Part shown: in pieces, positions 19,689-28,823 of the stretch
Layout: each line of letters starts with the position of its first letter
How positions within the stretch are numbered: the first letter of the stretch is position 1
NCBI RefSeq assembly: GCF_028890485.2
Contig: NZ_JARCHV010000001.1
Coordinates: 372,001 to 436,000, forward strand
Direction: 5' to 3'
Length of the DNA stretch: 64,000 nucleotides
DNA from: Planococcus sp. SK3692
Lineage (GTDB): Bacteria > Bacillota > Bacilli > Bacillales_A > Planococcaceae
Notes under the pieces: model-generated
The model's database searches: none
What the model saw: only the letters and a program-made list of their open reading frames with translations
Told to the model about the DNA's origin: nothing
Made by a program: the position numbers and the translations under genes

Positions 19689-20915
19689 TTATCTGACAGA
19701 CGCTGGCGTCAAGCCGTATGCATCGTGGAGGGCATTTGCTGAGCGTTCCATTTCACTTGCCGGCACAACGACAGATACTTTGATTTCAGACGTGCTGACC
19801 ATCTTCACCGGTACATCCTGCGCACGGAGAATATCAAACATTTTGGCAGCGACGCCTGGATTCGACACCATGCCGGATCCGACGATCGACACTTTTGCCA
19901 AACCGGTTTCGATATCGATGGCGTTATAGCCAATTTGCTCCTGAGCTTCCGACAACACGCGCTGCGCTTCTGCCAGGCTGTCTTCTTTGATGGAGAAAGA
20001 AACAGAAGGCGGAAACTCTTCGCTGATGCTTTGTACGATGATATCGACATCGATCAAATGATCTGCCAGAGTCGTGAAGATATGGGCAAGCGATCCGTTA
20101 AAGGGTTTGGTATAACTGATAGTGATGCGGGCGATGTCTTTTTCGAATGCCACACCGCGCACGATTAGATTTTTTTCCACAGTGATCACCTCTTGTATGA
20201 TAGTTCCCGGTTCATCCGAGTAGCTGGCCCTTACAGAGAGGGGCACTTGGTTATTCTTGGCAAATTCAACGGCGCGCGGATGAAGCACTCCCGCCCCGAG
20301 ATTGGCCAGTTCGAGCATTTCGTCGTATGAAATCTGTTCGAGTTTGCGGGCGCCCGTGACATAACGCGGGTCGGAAGTGTAGACACCGTCGACATCCGTG
20401 TAAATCTCGCATTTGTCTGCGCCTAAAGCAGCCGCCAGCGCCACAGCAGTCGTATCGGATCCGCCGCGGCCGAGCGTCGTGATGTTGCCGCTCTTGTCGA
20501 CACCTTGGAAACCTGCGACTACACAGAACATGCCGGGGTCGAGCGCTTCTTCCAAACGCTGCGTATGAATCGTTTCGATGCGCGCATTGCGTGGGACGGA
20601 TTCCGTTTCGATGCCCGCCTGCCATCCTGTAAAGCTTAAGGCATCATGACCGAGTTCTTTAAACGCCATCGCCAATAGCGAAATGGTTACTTGTTCACCT
20701 GTCGCGAGCAGCATGTCCATTTCACGCTTTGACGGCTCAGCGGAAATCTCGCCGGCGAGGCCGAGCAGCGTGTCTGTCGTTTTGCCCATTGCCGAGACGA
20801 CGATGACAACGCGCTTGCCTTGTTGTTTTTCACGGATGGCGCGCTTTGCTACACCTACGATTTTCTCAGGAGACGCCACAGACGTCCCACCGAATTTCAT
20901 TACGATTGTTGTCAT
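19689..20915 (-). CDS. lysC: Aspartate kinase (aspartokinase II, lysine-regulated type)
   Basis: 408 residues, same length as B. subtilis LysC. Phosphorylates aspartate, the first step to lysine, diaminopimelate, threonine and methionine. N-terminal kinase motif VMKFGGTSV, GRGGSDTTA (about residues 150-158) and TDVDGVYTSDPR; two ACT domains occupy the last ~150 residues. The start at 20915 follows GGGAG; the longer GTG start at 20930 overlaps that site. An internal start for a beta subunit, known in B. subtilis, is possible but unverified. Controlled by the lysine riboswitch upstream. Confidence 0.96.
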   Translation of the reverse strand: MTTIVMKFGGTSVASPEKIVGVAKRAIREKQQGKRVVIVVSAMGKTTDTLLGLAGEISAEPSKREMDMLLATGEQVTISLLAMAFKELGHDALSFTGWQAGIETESVPRNARIETIHTQRLEEALDPGMFCVVAGFQGVDKSGNITTLGRGGSDTTAVALAAALGADKCEIYTDVDGVYTSDPRYVTGARKLEQISYDEMLELANLGAGVLHPRAVEFAKNNQVPLSVRASYSDEPGTIIQEVITVEKNLIVRGVAFEKDIARITISYTKPFNGSLAHIFTTLADHLIDVDIIVQSISEEFPPSVSFSIKEDSLAEAQRVLSEAQEQIGYNAIDIETGLAKVSIVGSGMVSNPGVAAKMFDILRAQDVPVKMVSTSEIKVSVVVPASEMERSANALHDAYGLTPASVR

Positions 20916-20950
20916 TTTCTTCACTCCCACTTAAAGTAAGTGGCCCTCAA

Positions 20951-21187
20951 TAAAAAAGAGGCAACTCGCCGATTGCCCGGCAAGCTACCTCTCTTCTCAT
21001 GTACGATTTCAAACGTCCATGTGAGATAGCCCTCCAGAGTCAAACTCTGACAGCCCTGCATCTCTTAAATGCAGGACCAGCATACACGCAAGCAGTGCGC
21101 GTAAACTTCGGCGGGCGTCCCTTTCGGCATCCTTCACAGATTCTGCAAATCTCGGAATGCTTACTTTTGACGTCCGCTCCTCTATCA
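20951..21187 (-). promoter_or_regulatory. Lysine riboswitch (L-box) with regulatory terminator
   Basis: Aptamer 21025-21187, closed by P1 GATAG (5' side, about 21182-21186) with CTATC (21025-21029). Conserved L-box pieces GAGGAGCGGACG, AAGGATGCCGAAAGGG, GGTCCTGCA..TGCAGGGCTGTC and GGAGGGCTATCTC are present. The expression platform is a 15-bp stem (20957-20971 with 20978-20992) followed by TTTTTT. High lysine should cause early termination before lysC. Confidence 0.93.
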
Positions 21188-21219
21188 TCACTTTTTACAA
21201 GTGATTCAATTGTGTTCTT

Positions 21220-21248
21220 ACAATACCACGAAGTTATTCCTGTTGCAA
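21220..21248 (-). promoter_or_regulatory. Probable promoter of the lysC riboswitch
   Basis: -35 TTGCAA (21243-21248), 17-base spacer, -10 TATTGT (21220-21225, four of six). It overlaps the 3' end of uvrC and lies about 30 bases upstream of the aptamer. Confidence 0.5.
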
Positions 21249-23027
21249 CGGCTGTTCCTTGAAATGCCGTTCAATTTCAGCAGCCAGCTTCTCGGGAATT
21301 CCCGCTTCTTGGATCTCGCCGGCGTTCGCTTCTTTGATTTTACGGACGGAACCGAAATGCTTAAGCAATTGCTGTTTGCGTTTCGGGCCCACGCCTTGAA
21401 GCCCGTCGAGCGCGGATTGAATTGAGTTCTTGCCGCGCAATTGGCGGTGGAACGTGATAACGAAGCGGTGAACTTCGTCTTGGATACGCTGCAATAAATA
21501 AAACGCTTCACTTGTGCGTTTAAGTTCCACCATTTCAATCGGGCTGCCGTACAAAAGTTGAGACGTTTGGTGCTTGGCATCTTTTGCAAGGCCTGCAATC
21601 GGGATATCGAGGCCGAGTTCGTCTTCAACGATTTCTCGCGCCGATTCAATCTGGCCTTTGCCCCCATCAATGATGATCAAGTCGGGCAGCGGCAAGCCAT
21701 CTTTTAGTACACGGCTGTAGCGCCTGCGGACCACTTCACGCATGGCCGCATAATCATCGGGCTTTTGTGCGGAGCGTGTTTTGTATTTCCGGTAATCTTT
21801 CTTTGACGGTTTGCCGTCGATAAAGACGACCATCGCAGAAACAGCGTCCGCTCCTTGGATATGTGAGTTGTCGAATGCTTCAATGCGCAGCGGCGTATGG
21901 ATGTTCATCGCTTCGCCCAGTTCGTTGCAAGCTCCAATTGTGCGTTCTTCCTGGCGCTCGAGCAGCTGGAATTTTTCCTTAATGGCAATTTCAGCGTTCT
22001 TGCGCGCAAGCAACACCAAATCCTTTTTCTTGCCGCGCTGCGGAACGAGCACTTTCGCACCGAGCCATTCTTTTAGGAATTCTTCATCTTCCGCTTCCTG
22101 CAGCAGGATCTCATTCGGTTTGATATGGTCCGGCTTTTCATAGAATTGGCCGAGGAAAGTCAAAAACTCTTCTTCCGGGTCGCGATACAACGGAAACATC
22201 GACACTTCGCGCTCGATCAATTTTCCTTGGCGCACGAAAAACACTTGCACGCACATCCAGCCCTTGTCAACAGCATAAGCAAAAACGTCGCGGTTGGTAA
22301 AATCGTTCATGGCCATTTTTTGTTTTTCCATGACCGATTCGATATGGCTGATCTGATCGCGGTATTCTTTCGCCCGTTCAAACTCCAGATTCTCTGCCGC
22401 CTCGCTCATCTTCTCGGTCAGCTCCTGCTTCACTTCACGGAAGCCACCGTTTAAGAAGCGGCTGATGCCGTCGATCATTTCACGGTACGTATCCTTTTCC
22501 ACCGGCTTGACACAAGGCGCAAGACACTGGCCAAGATGGTAATACAGGCAGACGCGATCCGGCATCGTATGGCATTTGCGGAGCGGATATAAACGATCCA
22601 GCAGCTTTTTTGTCTCGCTTGCTGCATAGGCATTCGGATAAGGGCCGAAGTATTTGCCTTTGTCTTTTTTCACTTGCCGCGTGATGACCAATTTCGGATG
22701 GCGTTCGCCTGTAATTTTCAAATACGGATAGGTCTTATTGTCTTTCAGGCGAATATTGTATTTCGGGTCATGTTTTTTGATGAGTGTCAATTCAAGGATA
22801 AGCGCTTCCTTATCCGAGGAGGTAACGATGTATTCAAAGTCTTCGATCTCGTTCACGAGCCTTTGTGTTTTCGTATCGTGGCTGCCCGTAAAATAAGAAC
22901 GCACACGATTTTTCAATACTTTTGCTTTGCCTACATAGATAATCGTCCCTTGTCGGTCTTTCATCAAATAACAGCCCGGTTGGTCAGGTAACACCGCGAG
23001 TTTATGTTGCATCATTTGACTTTTCAT
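21234..23027 (-). CDS. uvrC: UvrABC system protein C
   Basis: 597 residues. Makes the dual incisions of nucleotide-excision repair. N-terminal GIY-YIG nuclease ([19 protein letters not shown], about residues 18-36), UVR domain around 200-235 ([12 protein letters not shown]), RNase H-like C-terminal nuclease ([10 protein letters not shown] and IIIDGGKGQ), and a terminal helix-hairpin-helix pair ([16 protein letters not shown]). The start has AGGGTG six bases upstream. It follows trxA after a strong terminator, as in B. subtilis. Confidence 0.96.
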   Translation of the reverse strand: MKSQMMQHKLAVLPDQPGCYLMKDRQGTIIYVGKAKVLKNRVRSYFTGSHDTKTQRLVNEIEDFEYIVTSSDKEALILELTLIKKHDPKYNIRLKDNKTYPYLKITGERHPKLVITRQVKKDKGKYFGPYPNAYAASETKKLLDRLYPLRKCHTMPDRVCLYYHLGQCLAPCVKPVEKDTYREMIDGISRFLNGGFREVKQELTEKMSEAAENLEFERAKEYRDQISHIESVMEKQKMAMNDFTNRDVFAYAVDKGWMCVQVFFVRQGKLIEREVSMFPLYRDPEEEFLTFLGQFYEKPDHIKPNEILLQEAEDEEFLKEWLGAKVLVPQRGKKKDLVLLARKNAEIAIKEKFQLLERQEERTIGACNELGEAMNIHTPLRIEAFDNSHIQGADAVSAMVVFIDGKPSKKDYRKYKTRSAQKPDDYAAMREVVRRRYSRVLKDGLPLPDLIIIDGGKGQIESAREIVEDELGLDIPIAGLAKDAKHQTSQLLYGSPIEMVELKRTSEAFYLLQRIQDEVHRFVITFHRQLRGKNSIQSALDGLQGVGPKRKQQLLKHFGSVRKIKEANAGEIQEAGIPEKLAAEIERHFKEQPLQQE

Positions 23028-23039
23028 TTTATCACCCTA

Positions 23040-23076
23040 TTTAAAAAACCGGGTTCCACGAATGGGACCCGGTTTT
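23040..23076 (-). terminator. Terminator of trxA
   Basis: Long stem AAAACCGGGT..CC / GG..ACCCGGTTTT followed by TTTTTT on the minus strand. It lies only about 12 bases upstream of the uvrC start, so uvrC may depend on read-through. Confidence 0.9.
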
Positions 23077-23080
23077 GGAA

Positions 23081-23395
23081 TTATGCGTGTTTTTCAACCA
23101 ATTCAGCCAAAGCTTCTTTCGGACGGAAGCCGACGACTTTATCGACTGTTTCGCCGTTTTTCATCAAAAGAAGTGTCGGGATGGACATGATGCCGTATTC
23201 GCTAGCTGTTTGTTGGTTTTCATCAACATCCAATTTCACGATTTTCACTTTGTCGTCCATATCTGCATCGAGTTCTTCAAGAACTGGAGCGATCATTTTA
23301 CAAGGCCCACACCATGCTGCCCAAAAGTCTACCAATACGAGTCCTTCTGAAACTTCTTGTTTGAAATTCTGATCTGTACCTTTAACGATTGCCAT
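23081..23395 (-). CDS. trxA: Thioredoxin
   Basis: 104-residue cytoplasmic thioredoxin with the redox motif WAAWCGPCK (Cys at about 29 and 32) and the conserved cis-Pro in SIPTL. General disulfide reductant for ribonucleotide reductase and others. Start has AAGGAGG. Own promoter and terminator; in B. subtilis trxA is essential and stress-induced (family knowledge). It follows etfA after a terminator. Confidence 0.97.
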   Translation of the reverse strand: MAIVKGTDQNFKQEVSEGLVLVDFWAAWCGPCKMIAPVLEELDADMDDKVKIVKLDVDENQQTASEYGIMSIPTLLLMKNGETVDKVVGFRPKEALAELVEKHA

Positions 23396-23434
23396 GTATA
23401 ATTCCTCCTTAAGTGATAACCAAACTATATTTCG

Positions 23435-23440
23435 ATTATA
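23435..23440 (-). promoter_or_regulatory. Extended -10 promoter element of trxA
   Basis: Minus strand TGCTATAAT, an extended -10 matching TGNTATAAT, 40 bases upstream of the trxA ATG. No good -35 lies 16-18 bases upstream, which fits an extended-10 or activator-dependent promoter (Spx is the known trxA activator in B. subtilis; not shown here). Confidence 0.6.
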
Positions 23441-23585
23441 GCAGACGTGATTTACGCTAGCTATTTATTTGCCTAGTCCTTCCATACCCGGCTGTTGTTG
23501 CAAGTAAACGGGCTAAAAGAGATGAAGAGAAAGTATCTTAAGTAAGGATCGATACAGTGGAATTGATTCCGCTCCAATCGCAGGC

Positions 23586-23614
23586 AAAAAAACAGCCCGC
23601 ATAAATGCGGGCTG
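23586..23614 (-). terminator. Terminator of the fad/etf operon
   Basis: Perfect stem CAGCCCGC/GCGGGCTG with a 6-base loop, followed by TTTTTTT on the minus strand, right after the etfA stop. Confidence 0.92.
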
Positions 23615-23620
23615 CCGTGA

Positions 23621-24589
23621 TTACATAACTTTCTTGAATTCTTCTGTGAGCAGCGGGATGACGTCGAATAGGTCTCCGACGATTCCGTAGTCTGCCACTT
23701 TGAAGATGTTCGCTTCCGGGTCTTTATTGATCGCGACGATGACTTTGGAATTGGACATTCCTGCCATGTGCTGGATCGCGCCGGAAATTCCTGCTGCGAT
23801 GTACAAATCAGGTGTAACGACTTTCCCTGTCTGTCCGATCTGCAAGGAATAATCGCAGTAATCTGCGTCACATGCACCGCGTGATGCTCCGACTGCGCCG
23901 CCTAGAAGGTCAGCCAGTTCTTGCAATGGCTCGAATCCCTCTTTGCTCTTGACGCCGCGTCCGCCGGCGATGATGACTTTCGCTTCAGAAAGATCGACGC
24001 CTTCTGCGGATTTACGGACGACATTTTTGATGATCGTGCGCAAGTTCGTGATATCGACCGACAAGCTCGACACATCGCCAGAACGCTCTTCGCGCTCAAG
24101 CGGCGCGATATTGTTCGGGCGTACCGTAATGAAGACCACTCCGTCTTCTTTCAGCTTCACTTTTTCGAATGCTTTACCGGAATAGATCGGGCGGATAAAG
24201 ACAGCGTCAGCACCTTCCCCTTCGATATCCGTCACATCGGAAATCAAGCCAGTTTGTAATTTCGATGCAATTTTTGGCGACAAGTCCTTGCCGACTGCCG
24301 TATGGCCGAAGACGATTGCTTCTGGCTGTTCCTGGTCCACAACCGCCATGAATGCTTGGCCGTAGCCGTCAGATGTGTATGATTTCAAGTGTGGGTGCTC
24401 AACTGTGATAACGCGGTCTGCTCCGTAAGCTACCAATTCGTTTCCGAACTCGCTCACCGCTTCTCCAAGCAAGACAGCAACGACTTCCCCGCCGCCTGAA
24501 ATTTTCTTGGCTGCGGCAATTGCTTCAAATGATACGTTACGCAAAGCGCCTTCACGCGTTTCGCCCAATACTAATACTTTTTTCGACAT
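23621..24589 (-). CDS. etfA: Electron transfer flavoprotein alpha subunit
   Basis: 322 residues. Pairs with EtfB to accept electrons from acyl-CoA dehydrogenases. The C-terminal FAD-binding domain shows GGRGVKSKEGFEPLQELA, GASRGACDADY and the signature LYIAAGISGAIQHMAGM. Last gene of the beta-oxidation cluster, 49 bases after etfB. Confidence 0.95.
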   Translation of the reverse strand: MSKKVLVLGETREGALRNVSFEAIAAAKKISGGGEVVAVLLGEAVSEFGNELVAYGADRVITVEHPHLKSYTSDGYGQAFMAVVDQEQPEAIVFGHTAVGKDLSPKIASKLQTGLISDVTDIEGEGADAVFIRPIYSGKAFEKVKLKEDGVVFITVRPNNIAPLEREERSGDVSSLSVDITNLRTIIKNVVRKSAEGVDLSEAKVIIAGGRGVKSKEGFEPLQELADLLGGAVGASRGACDADYCDYSLQIGQTGKVVTPDLYIAAGISGAIQHMAGMSNSKVIVAINKDPEANIFKVADYGIVGDLFDVIPLLTEEFKKVM

Positions 24590-24638
24590 AGTCCGTTAAC
24601 CCCCTAAGTAGATGTGAAAATGAATGATTGGCGTACGT

Positions 24639-25412
24639 TTATATAACTTTCGCTTCAGAGCGAAGCAAGCTGACCAGTTCAGAAACTTGGCTTGGAATTT
24701 CGCCTTCCAAAATACGGCCGGCTTGTTTTTTCGGCGGCAAGTAAACTTCAATTGTTTCCGTTTTCGCTTCTACATCTTCTTCGTCGATATCCAGGTCATC
24801 GAGCTCAAGCTCTTCAAGCGGTTTTTTCTTCGCTTTCATGATTCCCGGAAGCGATGGATAGCGCGGCTCGTTCAAGCCTTGCTGTGCTGTAACCAATAAA
24901 GGCAATGAAGTTTCAAGTTCTTCTGCATCTCCTTCGATATCACGAACGATTTTCACTGTTTCGCCTTCGATTTCAAGGCTGGTGATCGTCGTCACGTAGT
25001 TGATATCAAGCAAGTCTGCAACGCGTGGGCCGACTTGGCCGGATCCGCCATCGATGGCCACGTTGCCTGCCAAGATGAGATCCGCTTCTTTGTCTTTCAA
25101 GTACTCTGCCAGTATGTAAGCTGCCGTAAACTGGTCCATTTCCTCCACATCGTCTTCTGTATTGATCAAGACTGCTTTATCGGCACCCATGGCAAGTGCT
25201 GTGCGCAATTGCTTCTCAGCTTCCTCGTCACCGATTGTGACTACCGTTACTTCGCCGCCATGAGCGTCGCGGACCGTAATCGCTTCTTCAATTGCATACT
25301 CGTCATATGGGTTGATGATGAATTCAGCGCCATCTTCTTGAATCTGGCCACCGGAGACAACCAGCTTTTCTTCTGTGTCAAACGTACGTTTTACCAATAC
25401 ATAAATGTTCAT
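24639..25412 (-). CDS. etfB: Electron transfer flavoprotein beta subunit
   Basis: 257 residues. Binds AMP and completes the ETF heterodimer that shuttles electrons to the quinone pool. Typical segments NPYDEYAIEEA, AMGADKAVLI, and the beta signature region VTAQQGLNEPRYPSLPGIMKAKKKP (about residues 185-209). 20 bases downstream of the enoyl-CoA hydratase gene in the same operon. Confidence 0.95.
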   Translation of the reverse strand: MNIYVLVKRTFDTEEKLVVSGGQIQEDGAEFIINPYDEYAIEEAITVRDAHGGEVTVVTIGDEEAEKQLRTALAMGADKAVLINTEDDVEEMDQFTAAYILAEYLKDKEADLILAGNVAIDGGSGQVGPRVADLLDINYVTTITSLEIEGETVKIVRDIEGDAEELETSLPLLVTAQQGLNEPRYPSLPGIMKAKKKPLEELELDDLDIDEEDVEAKTETIEVYLPPKKQAGRILEGEIPSQVSELVSLLRSEAKVI

Positions 25413-25432
25413 GAACGTAAACCTCCCAAGTA

Positions 25433-26206
25433 TTATTTCCCTTTAAATTGTGCTTCGCGTTTTTCCAGAAAAGCGCTAATGCCTTCCTTCGCGTCTTCCG
25501 ATACGAAAACTGTACCGAACGAATCCGCTTCTGCTTTGACCCCTTCTTCAAAAGCCCCGTGCTTCGAATACTGAAGCATGTCGATAGCCGCCTTAACGGA
25601 TACCGGGCTCTTTTTTGCAATTTTCTTCGCAATTGAAAGCGTTTGCGAAAGAAGGTCTTCTTCGCCGAAAGAACGGTTGGCAAGGCCGAGCTGCACTGCT
25701 TCTTTGCCAGTGATCGGATCGCTCGTCAAGAGCATTTCCGCGGCTTTTGCCACTCCGACATAACGCGGCAATCGCTGCGTCCCTGCAAATCCAGGAATCA
25801 AGCCCAGCTGCAATTCCGGCAATCCCAGTTTAGCATTTTCTGTGACAAAACGCATATGGCAGCTCATAGCCAGTTCCAATCCACCGCCGAGTGCGGCGCC
25901 GTGAATGGCGGCAATGACCGGCTTGTGGAATGTTTCCACGCGTTCGAATACCGCTTGGCCGCTTGCTGACAGTTTCGAGAATTCTTCCCCTGAAGTTACT
26001 TCCGTGAACTCCTTGATATCGGCGCCTGCCGAGAAGAAACGACCTTCCCCGTGTAAGACGATCGCACGGACATCTGAGTCATTTTTCACTTCATCCAGAA
26101 GTGCATCGACTTCCAAAATCAGCGCGCGGGACAATGCGTTTGCCGGCGGCCGGTTGATTGTCGCAATCGCTACCCCATCTTCTTTTTTCCAACTGATAAA
26201 TTCCAC
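25433..26206 (-). CDS. fadB: Enoyl-CoA hydratase/isomerase family protein
   Basis: 257-residue crotonase-fold enzyme. Hydrates trans-2-enoyl-CoA in beta-oxidation. The oxyanion-hole segments [10 protein letters not shown] (about residues 58-67) and [16 protein letters not shown] (about 100-115) and the catalytic Glu in [16 protein letters not shown] are present. It follows fadR by 17 bases and precedes etfB by 20, the same order as the B. subtilis lcfA operon. Confidence 0.9.
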   Translation of the reverse strand: MEFISWKKEDGVAIATINRPPANALSRALILEVDALLDEVKNDSDVRAIVLHGEGRFFSAGADIKEFTEVTSGEEFSKLSASGQAVFERVETFHKPVIAAIHGAALGGGLELAMSCHMRFVTENAKLGLPELQLGLIPGFAGTQRLPRYVGVAKAAEMLLTSDPITGKEAVQLGLANRSFGEEDLLSQTLSIAKKIAKKSPVSVKAAIDMLQYSKHGAFEEGVKAEADSFGTVFVSEDAKEGISAFLEKREAQFKGK

Positions 26207-26223
26207 CTGCTCATCCCCTCCTT

Positions 26224-26808
26224 TTACGCTTGCATGCCTTTCAGCAATAAGCGTTGCACTTTCGGTGCGAGTTCGACCAAATCATACTTGTGATCGTTCA
26301 TCACCCAGGTAGTAATGGTCTCATCCATTGTACCAAAAACCATCTGGCGGGCTAAACGAATATCCATATCTTGATCAAATTCTCCTGACTCGATGCCGCT
26401 TATCAGGATTCGGTCCATTAATTTCAAATACCCCCGCAATACATTGTTGATCTTCATGCGGATCTCATGATTGGACTGACGGAGTTCCAACTGCGTGACA
26501 ATCGCCAGATGCAGATCGCTTGCGAGCAAGGTGAAATGACTGTTGATCATCATGCCAAGCTGGTCGGCAGCACTTGCGTCTTTTGCGATGATTTTCTCCA
26601 ATTCACTGACGAACACGCCCATCTTCTCCTGGAAGACGGAAATGAGAATGTCTTCTTTATTCTTGAAATACAAATAAATTGTACCGTCTGCTACACCGGC
26701 TTGTTTGGCAATTTTCGAAACTTGCGCTTGGTGATAACCATTTTCTGCGATCACGATAACCGCAGCGTCGATGATTTGCTTATATTTCGGTTTATCCTTT
26801 TTTACCAT
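26224..26808 (-). CDS. fadR: Fatty-acid-responsive TetR regulator FadR
   Basis: 194 residues. TetR helix-turn-helix at about residues 25-55 ([35 protein letters not shown]). In B. subtilis FadR represses beta-oxidation genes and is released by long-chain acyl-CoA. Start [12 protein letters not shown] (26808) has GGGTGGTG five bases upstream; longer frames have none. It has its own strong promoter with a near-consensus FadR operator over the start point, so autoregulation is expected. Confidence 0.93.
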   Translation of the reverse strand: MVKKDKPKYKQIIDAAVIVIAENGYHQAQVSKIAKQAGVADGTIYLYFKNKEDILISVFQEKMGVFVSELEKIIAKDASAADQLGMMINSHFTLLASDLHLAIVTQLELRQSNHEIRMKINNVLRGYLKLMDRILISGIESGEFDQDMDIRLARQMVFGTMDETITTWVMNDHKYDLVELAPKVQRLLLKGMQA

Positions 26809-26826
26809 CCTGTCACCACCCAAAAA

Positions 26827-26868
26827 AATATGAAAATATGAATGGCGATTCATTCATATTTTCATATT
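26827..26868 (-). promoter_or_regulatory. FadR operator inside an 18-bp-arm perfect palindrome, also terminator-like
   Basis: The core TGAATGGCGATTCATTCA matches the FadR consensus TGAATGANTANTCATTCA at all but one specified base. It is embedded in a perfect inverted repeat with 18-bp arms and a 6-base centre (26845-26850). On the minus strand the repeat is followed by TTTTT, so it may also terminate lcfA transcripts. Confidence 0.85.
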
Positions 26869-26892
26869 ATCGTTTTGTTTAAATTGTGTCAA
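26864..26892 (-). promoter_or_regulatory. Strong sigma-A promoter of fadR-fadB-etfB-etfA
   Basis: -35 TTGACA (26887-26892, consensus), 17-base spacer, -10 TAATAT (26864-26869). The FadR palindrome begins at the -10 and covers the start point, the expected position for repression. Confidence 0.85.
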
Positions 26893-26904
26893 GCTTTTGC
26901 TTAG

Positions 26905-28596
26905 TTAAGAAGGAACCGCTTCATTGCGTTTGGCGATTTCTTCATCCACCAGCGATCTGCGCAATATTTTACCGACTGCAGTTTTTGGAAGTTCTTTTCG
27001 GAACTCATAGATGCGCGGCACTTTAAATGCAGCGAGGTGTTCCCGGCAATGTTTGTCCAATTGTTCTTCTGTAACAGTATACCCTTCTTTCAGCACGATG
27101 TATGCCTTAACTGTTTCGCCGCGGTACGGGTCTGGGATTCCGGCGACGACACATTCCTGGATCGCTTCGTGTTCATACAGCACTTCTTCGATTTCTCTCG
27201 GATAGATATTGAAGCCTCCGGCGATGATCATGTCTTTTTTGCGGTCGACGATAAAGAATTGCCCTTCGTCGTCCATATAGCCAAGATCCCCCGTCAATAA
27301 CCAGCCGTCGACAATCGTAGCCGCCGTCGCGTCCGGACGGTTCCAGTAGCCTTTCATCACCTGCGGCCCTTGAATCGCGATTTCACCGATCTGCCCGTTC
27401 GGTACAGGATCAGTCGTTCCCGGAAGGAAAATTTCACAATCCGTATCCGGATACGGCATGCCGATCGATCCTTTTGTCCGCTCGCCCCATACGAGATTTG
27501 AGTGGGTGACCGGTGAGGTTTCGGTCAGGCCATACCCTTCGACCAGCTTGCCTCCCGTGATGCGTTCGAATTTCTCCTGCACTTCCGTCGGCAGCGGCGC
27601 TGATCCGCTTAAGCATGCTTCAATGGAAGACAAATCGTATTTTTTGATATCCGGATGGTTCAATAAACCGATGTAAAGCGTCGGTGCACCAGGGAATAGT
27701 GTCGGCTTTTGCTTATTGATGGTCTTCAAGGCCTGTTCTGGGTCGAACTTCGGCAATAGCACCATCTTATTGCCTTGCATGACAGACAAGATCAAGACAG
27801 TCGTCAATCCGTATACATGGAATAATGGAATGATGCCCATGATCGTCTCTTCGCCGCGCTTCGATTTATAGAGCCAAGCGTCGCACATCGTCGCATTGGA
27901 GATTAAATTGCGATGCGTCAACATGACGCCTTTTGGCGATCCAGTCGTTCCGCCAGTGTATTGCAAAAGCGCCAAATCTTCGTCGAAATCAAATGGCGGC
28001 TGTGTAATTTGCGGCGAAGCTGTTTTCATGATTTCCGTGAAGAGGTGATTGATCCCCCGATGTTCGACTTTCACCGTCATGCCATATTGCTTTTTTTGGA
28101 TGAACGGGTACACGAGGTTTTTCGGGAATGTTAGATAATCCTTGATGCCCGTGACGATAACGTTCTCAAGATCCGTTTCTTTGATCACTTTGTTGATCCG
28201 CGGGAATAAAATATCAAGTGCAATGATCGCTTTGGCACCGGAATCTTTCATCTGGTAGGAAATTTCCCGCTCCGTATAAAGCGGATTTGTCATAACGACG
28301 ACGCCCCCAGCATAAAGAATCCCATAAAAACTGATGACGGCCTGCGGACAGTTCGGCAACATGATGGATACCCGGTCGCCTTTTTGGATGCCTAGCTTCT
28401 GAAGGTAATTGGCCATCTTCATGGCAGATTGATACAACTCTTCGTAGCTAAGGTCCTTGCCCAGGAAATGGATTGCGGTCTTTTGCGGAAAGTCTTCATA
28501 GGCTTTCGTCAAATATTCCTGGACTGGCATGCTCGGATACGTTAGCGTGTGCGGTACTTCCGCCGGATAATGAGCTAACCACGGTTTTTCGGACAT
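26905..28596 (-). CDS. lcfA: Long-chain acyl-CoA synthetase
   Basis: 563-residue adenylate-forming enzyme. Activates fatty acids to acyl-CoA for beta-oxidation. P-loop-like YTGGTTGSPKGVML (about residues 217-230), VEGYGLTETSP, the hinge/ATP motif DGWLLTGDLGYMD, and the C-terminal Lys in KTAVGKILRR. It heads the fatty-acid degradation cluster as in B. subtilis. A sigma-A promoter with an overlapping cre lies upstream, so glucose repression by CcpA is likely. Confidence 0.94.
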   Translation of the reverse strand: MSEKPWLAHYPAEVPHTLTYPSMPVQEYLTKAYEDFPQKTAIHFLGKDLSYEELYQSAMKMANYLQKLGIQKGDRVSIMLPNCPQAVISFYGILYAGGVVVMTNPLYTEREISYQMKDSGAKAIIALDILFPRINKVIKETDLENVIVTGIKDYLTFPKNLVYPFIQKKQYGMTVKVEHRGINHLFTEIMKTASPQITQPPFDFDEDLALLQYTGGTTGSPKGVMLTHRNLISNATMCDAWLYKSKRGEETIMGIIPLFHVYGLTTVLILSVMQGNKMVLLPKFDPEQALKTINKQKPTLFPGAPTLYIGLLNHPDIKKYDLSSIEACLSGSAPLPTEVQEKFERITGGKLVEGYGLTETSPVTHSNLVWGERTKGSIGMPYPDTDCEIFLPGTTDPVPNGQIGEIAIQGPQVMKGYWNRPDATAATIVDGWLLTGDLGYMDDEGQFFIVDRKKDMIIAGGFNIYPREIEEVLYEHEAIQECVVAGIPDPYRGETVKAYIVLKEGYTVTEEQLDKHCREHLAAFKVPRIYEFRKELPKTAVGKILRRSLVDEEIAKRNEAVPS

Positions 28597-28647
28597 ACTT
28601 TCTACCTCCCCCTCTTTTATCGGAATCGTGAGAATATTCCTACTTTA

Positions 28648-28676
28648 AGTATAAAGAATTATGATAACGCTTTCAA
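28648..28676 (-). promoter_or_regulatory. Sigma-A promoter of lcfA
   Basis: -35 TTGAAA (28671-28676), 17-base spacer, -10 TATACT (28648-28653). A degenerate FadR-like site around GAATATTC lies just downstream (about 28629-28646) but matches only about half of the specified bases. Confidence 0.85.
28662..28675. promoter_or_regulatory. cre site (CcpA) in the lcfA promoter
   Basis: TGATAACGCTTTCA matches 13 of 14 positions of the cre consensus TGWAARCGYTWWCA. It overlaps the -35 and spacer of the lcfA promoter, a classic repressing position. Catabolite repression of the FadR regulon is established in B. subtilis. Confidence 0.75.
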
Positions 28677-28703
28677 ACATTATTTTCTATGAGGTTTTAA
28701 TCC

Positions 28704-28731
28704 ATGAAAAAAACGGCGCACTGGCCGTTTT
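28704..28731 (-). terminator. Terminator after the 26-residue peptide gene
   Basis: Stem AAAACGGC/GCCGTTTT with a 6-base loop, followed by TTT(T) on the minus strand, directly at the stop codon. Confidence 0.85.
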
Positions 28732-28811
28732 TAAAACACGAATAGGAAGACGATTCCTACAAGCACAAACAAGATGCAAAAAACGATTAAGATTTTGATC
28801 AGGTTCTCCAT
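28731..28811 (-). CDS. 26-residue single-pass membrane peptide
   Basis: Translates as MENLIKILIVFCILFVLVGI then VFLFVF. Two charged residues near the N-terminus (Glu2, Lys6) precede an uninterrupted 20-residue hydrophobic stretch. AGGAG lies about nine bases before the ATG, and a terminator begins at the stop codon. It sits 12 bases after the DUF350 gene, implying co-transcription. I do not recognise the family. Possible roles are a small partner of the DUF350 protein or another membrane regulator; it could also resemble a type I toxin peptide, though no antisense RNA is evident. Confidence 0.6.
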   Translation of the reverse strand: MENLIKILIVFCILFVLVGIVFLFVF

Positions 28812-28823
28812 TCGTTCCAACTC

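Noticed and set aside
21009-21191. 60-residue minus-strand frame upstream of lysC
   Set aside because: It is entirely inside the lysine riboswitch aptamer.
28629-28646. FadR box just downstream of the lcfA -10
   Set aside because: The GAATATTC core is suggestive but only about half of the specified bases match the consensus.
28731-28811. Type I toxin interpretation of the 26-residue peptide
   Set aside because: No antisense promoter or overlapping RNA was recognised; co-transcription with DUF350 is the simpler reading, so toxin is kept only as an alternative.
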